Shown one piece after another: positions 29,354-34,797 of a stretch of DNA of 34,797 nucleotides (positions are counted from its first letter, which is position 1; each line of letters opens with the position of its first letter). Both the position numbers and the translations under genes were made by a program. The notes under the pieces were generated by a model. The model did no database searches. It had not been told where the DNA came from and saw nothing but the letters and a program-made list of their open reading frames with translations. The stretch comes from Mycobacterium gordonae (GTDB lineage Bacteria; Actinomycetota; Actinomycetes; Mycobacteriales; Mycobacteriaceae), in assembly GCF_001417955.2 (NCBI RefSeq), contig NZ_LKTM01000349.1, forward strand, positions 1-34,797, written 5' to 3'.

Positions 29354-31324
29354 TCAGCTGCCGCCTGACTGATGATCGGTGCTGCGACTCAGCCCCACCA
29401 GGTCGAGGACCACGGCCGCGGGACTGCCCGTGGCGGCCACCAGAGTGAACGGGCGCTGATGGGCCGTCAGTTGGTCGCGCATCATGAACAAGGCCCGCAC
29501 ACCCCGGCTCGTCAGCAGGGTGACCTGGTCCAGGAGCACCGTCAAACCGACCGTGCCGCCCTGGGCGGCATCGGAGAGGTCAACGTTGAACTGGTCGGCG
29601 GTCAACGCATCCACCGCGCCGGTCACCGTGAGTGTCGCCTTGCCGGGTTCGTCGTGGCGCTCGGCGCGGTAAAAGTGCGGCGTGCGGGCTGACGGGCTGC
29701 TTCCGGGTCCGCTGGAAACAACCAGGGCGGGGCGAGAAACCTTGTGCCGCAGCGTCACTACCGTCCCCTTCTGGGCCGGCCGGGAAGCGCTGTCATGACT
29801 GATCGTCACCTTGTCGAGCAGCCGCTCCATCATCGCCAGGCCGCGCCCCCGCCCGATGTCACCGATTCCGGGCGTACGCCATTGCCCGTCGTCGCCGATG
29901 CACACTTCAACAACCCCGCCGGACTGCAACCTGCCGGTGATGCGCAGCGGTCCGGGGGCGCAGTCGGGGTACGCGTGCACCGCCACGTTCGCGATCGCTT
30001 CGTTGACCGCCAGTTCGATAGCCAGCGCAGCCTCGTCGCTGATATCGATTGTGGTAAGCCATGTTCGGATGCCGTTGACGGCGTCGGTGATGCCGTTGTC
30101 GTCGGCGAGAGTCGAGACGGTCAGCTCCGGTGGGGGTGCGGCCACAAGTTGCACCGCCAGCGTGGTGACATCGTCGTCATACCCAGTGCGGGTGAGCAAT
30201 TCGACGGTCAACTGGCACGCGCGGGCCGCCGGCGAATGCGCCGCGCCGGTGGGCAGCACCCGGTTCGCGACCGCGTCGGCCGCCACCTGCGCAACCTCGG
30301 CGTAGCCTTCGGCCATGGTTCGTCCCGGCCGCTCGATGAGGCCGTCGGAGTACAGCAGGACCACATCGCCGGGTTTCAGCGGCCTCCCGACGACGGCGTG
30401 GTGATGACCGACTCCCAGTGGCGCGCTTCCGCTTTGGTGTAGGAACCTGGTGTTGCCGTCGGCGCCCACGACGACGGGCGGCGGGTGCCCGCACAGGCAG
30501 AATTCCATATCGGCAGTGCGCGGATCGATCACGACGATGCCGACGGTGGCGGCCCGAAGTGGGGCCTTCTTCGCGGCAAAAGCGTCAACTTGCGCGATGG
30601 CCGAACCAAGGTCAGCGGTGGTGGTCAGCGCCAGCTCCAGCGCGGCGCGCAGCTGACCCATGGCCGCCGACGCTGCCACTCCGTGCCCCACCACGTCGCC
30701 GACCACCAGTGCCATTCGGCCGTCGTCGAGCGGTAGGGCGTCGAACCAGTCCCCGCCGGCCGCCTGGTCCCGTGACGCGGTCAGGTAGCGCGCGGCGATG
30801 TCGATATGCGGAACCACCGGTAGCTCAAGGGGCAGCAGGGCCCGTTGCAGTTCGTCGACGACATCACGGGTCGCCTCGTAACGGCGCTGGGCTTCTGCCG
30901 CGCGCCGCCCGGCAAGCTCGCGTTCCAGCACCTGATCGGTGACGTCGTTCGCGTAGGCCAGCACCCACTGCCGGTTAACGGGATGGGGTGTGACGACGAA
31001 ACTCAACCATCGCTCCTCGACCCGGTTGGACGCCGGGTGTTCCCAGTGCACCCGCCACTCCCGGCCGATTTCGGTGCGGCCGCTCGCGTACACCCGCTCG
31101 ATCACGGGGTTCATCAGCTGGCCGTCCAATTCCGGGAACACCTCGGAGACGGTGCAGCCGATGACGTCGTCCCGGCCGGCAACGTAACGGAAGGCGGCAT
31201 TCGCGGCGACCAGACGTAGCTCCGGGCCCTGCCAGCAACAGGCCATGACGTCCAGCGCGTCGAAGACGGACCGAATCACTTCCGCATCGCCGACCAGGGT
31301 GTCGAGATGCCCACTTTCCGACAT
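29354..31324 (-). CDS. PAS-SpoIIE phosphatase-RsbW kinase-STAS fusion regulator (Rv1364c-like)
   Basis: 656 residues from ATG 31324; the open frame extends to 31651 but that part crosses the ftsK start and promoter. Domains in order: PAS (about 12-130); a helix; PP2C-type SpoIIE phosphatase (about 165-395) with metal-binding Asp in GGDWFDA (192), GDVVGHG (210), YSDGL (327) and YDDDVTTLA; an RsbW/SpoIIAB-type HATPase (about 405-530) with ELAVNEAIANVAVHA, DDGQW and GRGRGLAMM; STAS (about 562-645) with candidate phospho-Ser606 in LLTSRGVRAL. M. tuberculosis Rv1364c (653 residues) has this same four-part build and acts on the SigF pathway. This protein likely senses a signal through PAS and controls a sigma factor by partner switching. 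No sigma gene is adjacent. It is divergent from ftsK. Confidence 0.93.
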   Translation of the reverse strand: MSESGHLDTLVGDAEVIRSVFDALDVMACCWQGPELRLVAANAAFRYVAGRDDVIGCTVSEVFPELDGQLMNPVIERVYASGRTEIGREWRVHWEHPASNRVEERWLSFVVTPHPVNRQWVLAYANDVTDQVLERELAGRRAAEAQRRYEATRDVVDELQRALLPLELPVVPHIDIAARYLTASRDQAAGGDWFDALPLDDGRMALVVGDVVGHGVAASAAMGQLRAALELALTTTADLGSAIAQVDAFAAKKAPLRAATVGIVVIDPRTADMEFCLCGHPPPVVVGADGNTRFLHQSGSAPLGVGHHHAVVGRPLKPGDVVLLYSDGLIERPGRTMAEGYAEVAQVAADAVANRVLPTGAAHSPAARACQLTVELLTRTGYDDDVTTLAVQLVAAPPPELTVSTLADDNGITDAVNGIRTWLTTIDISDEAALAIELAVNEAIANVAVHAYPDCAPGPLRITGRLQSGGVVEVCIGDDGQWRTPGIGDIGRGRGLAMMERLLDKVTISHDSASRPAQKGTVVTLRHKVSRPALVVSSGPGSSPSARTPHFYRAERHDEPGKATLTVTGAVDALTADQFNVDLSDAAQGGTVGLTVLLDQVTLLTSRGVRALFMMRDQLTAHQRPFTLVAATGSPAAVVLDLVGLSRSTDHQSGGS

Positions 31325-31396
31325 TCGTCCACAATGCCTTCTTCTCGGCCCCGCTGCGCGGCTGTTCCGCGAACATTGCCCGCCCTCGGGGACGGG

Positions 31397-31441
31397 CTGG
31401 GTAACGAGACGGGTGAGCCCCGATAAACCCTTCGTTACCAG
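31397..31441. promoter_or_regulatory. Inverted repeat GTAACGA...TCGTTAC between the regulator and ftsK
   Basis: CTGG-GTAACGA (31397-31407) is matched by TCGTTAC-CAG (31432-31441) with a 24-base spacer and one unpaired G. It sits in the 163-base divergent intergenic region between the phosphatase-kinase gene and ftsK. It could be an operator, but no regulator is identified. Confidence 0.45.
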
Positions 31442-31474
31442 TGTGGCGGGTGGTGCTGATGTTGTTCTAGCGAC

Positions 31475-31480
31475 TACGCT
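31475..31480 (+). promoter_or_regulatory. -10 box of ftsK (leaderless)
   Basis: TACGCT ends seven bases before ATG 31488. No Shine-Dalgarno sequence is present upstream of the start. Confidence 0.65.
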
Positions 31481-31487
31481 TGCGGGC

Positions 31488-34025
31488 ATGGCCAGTAAGA
31501 CCGCAGCCCGCTCCGGAACACGAACGAGCAGGTCAGGGGCCACTTCGCGGGCCGGCGCCGCAGGTGGGCGTGCGAGTGCGTCGCCTCGCGCGCCCAAGAA
31601 GCGCCCGAGTAAGCCCGTCAAGCGGGTGAGCAGGCCCGCCAAGCGTCGCAATCAGTCTCTGCTGGTGCTGACCGGACGCGCCTGCGGCCGGGCGGCACGC
31701 GCGGGTTGGCTGATGGCCGCCAGGGGAACCGGGAGTGCAGCGCGCTCGATCGGCCAGGCGCGCAACATCGAAGCAGGACATCGCCGCGACGGCATCGCGC
31801 TGGCGCTGCTGGGTATCGCCGTGATCATCGCCGCCAGTTCGTGGTTCAGCGCCGCCCGGCCGGTGGGGGCATGGGTGGACGCCGGTCTGCGGACGTTCGT
31901 CGGCTCGGCGGTGGTGCTGCTGCCGTTGGTCGCCGCCGCGGCGGCGATCGTACTGATGCGCACCGAACCCGACCCCGACGCGAGGCCACGGCTGATTCTC
32001 GGCTCCAGCCTCATCGCGCTGTCGTTTCTCGGACTGCGCCACCTGTGGTCCGGCTCACCCGAAGATCCCGAATTGCGCAGACGGGCAGCGGGATTCATCG
32101 GCTTCGCGATCGGCGGACCGCTCTCGGACGGATTGACCGCGTGGATCGCGGCGCCGCTGTTGTTCATCTGCGCGCTGTTCGGGGTGTTGCTGCTGACCGG
32201 CATCACCATCCGGGAGGTGCCGGACGCCCTGCGAAACATGTTCGGCACCAGGCTGTTCCAGCGCGAGTACGAAGACGACGAGTACGACGACTTCGCCGGT
32301 GACGACGCGGACACCGTCGAGGTCGCCCCGGCCGAGGATTTCTCGGACGGCTACTACGACGAAGCCCCGCTGCGCCCCGAGGACGAGCCCAAGCCCTGGC
32401 CCACGGCGTCGGACGCCGAACTCGCAGAACCCATCGCCGACGAGACGCCGACCGTTCCGGAGCCCAAGACCCGCAGGCGCGGAACCAAATCCGACAAGCG
32501 CGATGCCCAGGTGCTGGACCGGGTGGTCGAGGGCCCGTACACGCTGCCGTCGCTGGATCTGCTGGTAGCCGGGGACCCGCCCAAGAAGCGCAGCGCCGCC
32601 AACACCCACATGGCCGGTGCCATCGGCGAAGTGCTCACCCAGTTCAAGGTCGACGCCGCGGTCACCGGGTGCACCCGCGGGCCCACTGTCACCCGCTACG
32701 AGGTGGAGCTCGGCCCGGGCGTCAAGGTGGAGAAGATCACCGCGCTGCAGAAGAACATCGCGTACGCGGTGGCCACCGAAAGCGTGCGGATGCTGGCCCC
32801 GATTCCCGGCAAGTCCGCGGTCGGCATCGAGGTGCCCAACACCGACCGCGAAATGGTGCGGCTGGCCGACGTGCTCACCGCGCCGTCGACCCGCCGGGAC
32901 CATCACCCGCTGGTGATCGGGCTGGGCAAGGACATCGAAGGTGACTTCATCTCGGCGAACCTGGCCAAGATGCCGCACCTGCTGGTGGCCGGCTCGACCG
33001 GCTCGGGCAAGTCCAGCTTCGTCAACTCCATGCTGGTGTCGCTGCTGACCCGCGCCACCCCGGAAGAGGTCAGGATGATCCTGATCGACCCCAAGATGGT
33101 GGAACTGACGCCCTATGAAGGCATTCCGCACCTGATCACGCCGATCATCACCCAGCCCAAGAAGGCGGCGGCGGCCCTGGCGTGGCTGGTCGAGGAGATG
33201 GAACAGCGCTATCAGGACATGCAGGCCTCCCGGGTGCGGCACATCGACGACTTCAACGAGAAGGTGAGATCCGGCGCTATCTCGGCGCCGCTGGGCAGTC
33301 AGCGGGTGTACCGGCCGTATCCGTACGTCCTGGCGATCGTCGACGAGCTCGCCGACCTGATGATGACCGCCCCGCGCGACGTGGAGGACGCCATCGTGCG
33401 GATCACCCAGAAAGCGCGTGCCGCGGGTATCCACTTGGTGCTGGCCACTCAGCGGCCCTCGGTCGACGTGGTGACCGGCCTGATCAAGACCAACGTGCCG
33501 TCCCGGCTGGCGTTCGCGACGTCATCGCTGACCGACAGCCGGGTGATCCTGGACCAGGCCGGCGCGGAGAAGCTGATCGGTATGGGCGACGGCCTGTTCC
33601 TGCCGATGGGCGCGGGCAAGCCGATCCGGCTGCAGGGCGCCTACATCACCGACGAGGAGATTCAGGCCGTCGTCGCCGCCTGCAAGGACCAGGCGGAGCC
33701 GGAGTACACCGAGGGCGTCACCGCCGCCAAGCCCAATGGTGAGCGGGCCGACGTCGACCCCGATATCGGCGACGACATGGATGTGTTCCTGCAGGCGGTG
33801 GAGCTGGTGGTGTCCAGCCAGTTCGGTTCGACCTCGATGCTGCAACGCAAGCTGCGGGTGGGCTTCGCCAAGGCAGGCCGGTTGATGGACCTGATGGAGA
33901 CGCGCGGCATCGTCGGGCCCAGCGAAGGCTCCAAGGCCCGCGAGGTGCTGGTCAAGCCCGACGAACTGGCCGGCACGCTGGCGCTGATCCGCGGCGGCAG
34001 CGGCGCCGACGGCGAGCCCGTTTGA
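31488..34025 (+). CDS. ftsK: DNA translocase FtsK
   Basis: 845 residues from ATG 31488, matching the MASKT start of M. tuberculosis FtsK; the longer frame to 31245 lies inside the divergent regulator. A basic N-terminus (about 1-75, Lys/Arg/Ser-rich) precedes four membrane segments (about 100-245), an acidic linker (YEDDEYDDFAGDDAD) and the motor. The motor has the FtsK alpha region, Walker A GSTGSGKS at 502-509 and Walker B in LAIVDELADLM. The gamma winged helix (VFLQAVELVVSSQFGSTSML, then DLMETRGIVGPSEGSKAREV) reads chromosome polarity. FtsK pumps the terminus region through the septum during division. The gene is convergent with argA across a long palindrome. Confidence 0.97.
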   Translation: MASKTAARSGTRTSRSGATSRAGAAGGRASASPRAPKKRPSKPVKRVSRPAKRRNQSLLVLTGRACGRAARAGWLMAARGTGSAARSIGQARNIEAGHRRDGIALALLGIAVIIAASSWFSAARPVGAWVDAGLRTFVGSAVVLLPLVAAAAAIVLMRTEPDPDARPRLILGSSLIALSFLGLRHLWSGSPEDPELRRRAAGFIGFAIGGPLSDGLTAWIAAPLLFICALFGVLLLTGITIREVPDALRNMFGTRLFQREYEDDEYDDFAGDDADTVEVAPAEDFSDGYYDEAPLRPEDEPKPWPTASDAELAEPIADETPTVPEPKTRRRGTKSDKRDAQVLDRVVEGPYTLPSLDLLVAGDPPKKRSAANTHMAGAIGEVLTQFKVDAAVTGCTRGPTVTRYEVELGPGVKVEKITALQKNIAYAVATESVRMLAPIPGKSAVGIEVPNTDREMVRLADVLTAPSTRRDHHPLVIGLGKDIEGDFISANLAKMPHLLVAGSTGSGKSSFVNSMLVSLLTRATPEEVRMILIDPKMVELTPYEGIPHLITPIITQPKKAAAALAWLVEEMEQRYQDMQASRVRHIDDFNEKVRSGAISAPLGSQRVYRPYPYVLAIVDELADLMMTAPRDVEDAIVRITQKARAAGIHLVLATQRPSVDVVTGLIKTNVPSRLAFATSSLTDSRVILDQAGAEKLIGMGDGLFLPMGAGKPIRLQGAYITDEEIQAVVAACKDQAEPEYTEGVTAAKPNGERADVDPDIGDDMDVFLQAVELVVSSQFGSTSMLQRKLRVGFAKAGRLMDLMETRGIVGPSEGSKAREVLVKPDELAGTLALIRGGSGADGEPV

Positions 34026-34027
34026 CG

Positions 34028-34087
34028 GCGAGCAGACGCGAAATCGCACAAAAACCCTGGTTTTGATGCGACTTCGCGTCTGCTCGC
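34028..34087. terminator. Long palindrome between convergent genes (terminator-like, copy 2)
   Basis: Arms 34028-34048 and 34067-34087 pair over 21 bases with one mismatch; the loop CAAAAACC...GGTTTTGA can pair further. The arm core GCGAGCAGACGCGAA is identical to copy 1 at 16877-16938. It starts three bases after the ftsK stop and faces the argA stop. Confidence 0.75.
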
Positions 34088-34091
34088 GGGG

Positions 34092-34616
34092 CTAAAGCAC
34101 CAGCAGCATGCGGGAGTTCCCCAGAATGTTGGGTTTGACGTAGCTCAGGTCCAGGAACTCGGCGACACCGATGTCGTAGGAACGGCACATCTCCTCGAAC
34201 ACCTCGGCCGTCACCGGAGTGCCCTCGATCTCGGTGAACCCGTGCTTACCGAAGAACTCGGTCTCGAACGTCAGCACGAACAGCCGTTCGAGTTCCAGCT
34301 CCCGGGCCACTTCGAGCAGCCGATTGACGATGGCGTGGCCGACTCCGTGGCCGGTCAGATCCGGGTCGACCGCGACGGTGCGAATTTCCCCGAGATCGGC
34401 CCACAACACATGCAGTGCGCCACACCCGACCACTTTGCCGGCGATTTCCGGATCCTCGGCCACCCAGAATTCCTGAATGGACTCGTAAAGGGTCACCAGA
34501 TTCTTCTCCAGCAGAATCTTGCCGGCGTAGGTGTCCACGAGTTGTTTGATCGCGGGGACGTCAGAGGTTCGCGCTCGCCGAACCACCGGCCGGTAATCCC
34601 GTCGACTTTCGGTCAC
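34092..34616 (-). CDS. argA: Amino-acid N-acetyltransferase ArgA (Rv2747-like GNAT)
   Basis: 174 residues, GTG 34616, the same length as M. tuberculosis Rv2747, which is a stand-alone GNAT that acetylates glutamate or glutamine as the first step of arginine synthesis. Visible parts are VRRARTSDVPAIKQLVDTYA, GEIRTVAVDPDLTGHGVGHA (acetyl-CoA loop with Q/GxxGxG-like TGHGVG), LFVLTFETEFFGKHGFTEI and the conserved C-terminus NILGNSRMLLVL. It lacks the kinase-like domain of E. coli ArgA. The start is preceded by a TACTGT -10 box six bases upstream, so the mRNA is probably leaderless. It is divergent from pgsA3 with 58 bases between starts. Confidence 0.95.
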   Translation of the reverse strand: MTESRRDYRPVVRRARTSDVPAIKQLVDTYAGKILLEKNLVTLYESIQEFWVAEDPEIAGKVVGCGALHVLWADLGEIRTVAVDPDLTGHGVGHAIVNRLLEVARELELERLFVLTFETEFFGKHGFTEIEGTPVTAEVFEEMCRSYDIGVAEFLDLSYVKPNILGNSRMLLVL

Positions 34617-34622
34617 GGGGAA

Positions 34623-34628
34623 ACAGTA
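34623..34628 (-). promoter_or_regulatory. -10 box of argA (leaderless)
   Basis: On the minus strand TACTGT ends six bases before GTG 34616. It forms a compact divergent promoter with the pgsA3 -10 box at 34663. Confidence 0.6.
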
Positions 34629-34662
34629 TCGACATCGCTGACCGCATGAGCTGGCCAGCCGT

Positions 34663-34668
34663 TATTCT
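34663..34668 (+). promoter_or_regulatory. -10 box of pgsA3 (leaderless)
   Basis: TATTCT ends six bases before GTG 34675, with no Shine-Dalgarno site. Confidence 0.6.
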
Positions 34669-34674
34669 GAGGCC

Positions 34675-34797
34675 GTGTCGGGGCAACCGCAGGCGGGTCA
34701 GGCAGCGGGTCAGGCCCGCATCGCGAATCTGGCGAATGTCCTCACCATGGTGCGATTTCTGCTCGTCCCGATCTTTCTGTACGCGCTCTTCTACGGC
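34675..34797 (+). CDS. pgsA3: CDP-alcohol phosphatidyltransferase PgsA3, N-terminal fragment (cut by window end)
   Basis: The first 41 residues are visible from GTG 34675: a Gln/Gly-rich lead, then ARIANLANVLTMVRFLLVPI and FLYALFYG. The pattern N-x-LT-x-x-R with a following hydrophobic helix is the start of the CDP-diacylglycerol-glycerol-3-phosphate phosphatidyltransferase family, membrane enzymes of phosphatidylglycerol synthesis. The catalytic CDP-alcohol motif lies beyond the window. Identity rests on the N-terminus and on the conserved ftsK-argA-pgsA3 order of M. tuberculosis (Rv2748c-Rv2746c). Confidence 0.85.
   Translation, partial: MSGQPQAGQAAGQARIANLANVLTMVRFLLVPIFLYALFYG

Noticed and set aside
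31245..31487. N-terminal extension of FtsK to 31245
   Set aside because: It would overlap the divergent regulator and its promoter; the MASKT start at 31488 has a -10 box at leaderless spacing and matches the known FtsK start.
31325..31487. SigF-type promoter for the regulator gene
   Set aside because: A GGTTT occurs on the minus strand, but no GGGTA-like -10 is found at the right spacing.
31325..31651. N-terminal extension of the PAS-SpoIIE regulator to 31651
   Set aside because: The extension is Arg/Ala/Pro-rich, is antisense to ftsK and carries no domain; ATG 31324 starts just before the PAS domain.

Overview
The window is high-GC actinobacterial DNA from a slow-growing, non-tuberculous Mycobacterium. 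The evidence is PE, PPE and PPE-MPTR genes, leaderless genes with TANNNT -10 boxes, and a gene order that matches, in reverse orientation, the Mycobacterium tuberculosis segment from about PPE43/PE27 (Rv2768c/Rv2769c) through thyA-dfrA, hsdM, thyX, dapA, rnj and ftsK to pgsA3 (Rv2746c). Comparisons with M. tuberculosis are from memory, not from a search. I cannot name the species.

Layout. (1) 1-3855: the 3' part of a PPE-MPTR gene built from two similar TIP/LP repeat modules around an NxGxGN core. (2) 3866-6788: a thioesterase on the minus strand, then a deazaflavin-dependent reductase and an acyl-CoA ligase. (3) 6971-10122: a PE-PPE-PPE cluster whose three proteins share one C-terminal tail. 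(4) 10145-16873: a single-chain biotin-dependent acyl-CoA carboxylase, a small secreted Cys-repeat protein on the minus strand, and an operon of an SDR and two acyl-CoA dehydrogenases. (5) 16944-19939: dienelactone hydrolase (minus), thyA-dfrA and a DivIVA-like coiled-coil protein. (6) 19989-23655: an AlkX/YcaQ-like winged-helix protein overlapping hsdM-hsdS; no hsdR is present. (7) 23795-27185: thyX, dapA, rnj. (8) 27265-31324, minus strand: a PAS-SpoIIE-RsbW-STAS regulator, then an ABM monooxygenase, a mycofactocin-type SDR and a methyltransferase. (9) 31488-34797: ftsK, convergent argA, and the start of pgsA3.

How the genes fit together. Regions 2 to 4 read as a lipid-handling island: activation (acyl-CoA ligase), dehydrogenation (FadE pair), SDR oxidation/reduction, carboxylation (LCC-type enzyme), hydrolysis (thioesterase), with PE/PPE proteins that may act at the outer membrane. 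Regions 5 to 7 carry thymidylate and folate synthesis (thyA, dfrA, thyX), DNA modification or repair, lysine/peptidoglycan precursor synthesis and RNA decay. Region 9 is chromosome segregation, arginine and phospholipid synthesis.

Control signals. At least eight genes have a TANNNT hexamer 6-7 bases before the start codon, so they are probably leaderless. Two copies of one long palindrome lie at convergent junctions (16877-16938 and 34028-34087). Different short tandem duplications lie directly upstream of thyA and of thyX. No tRNA, rRNA, CRISPR array, insertion sequence or prophage was seen. No gene-free gap exceeds about 185 bases.
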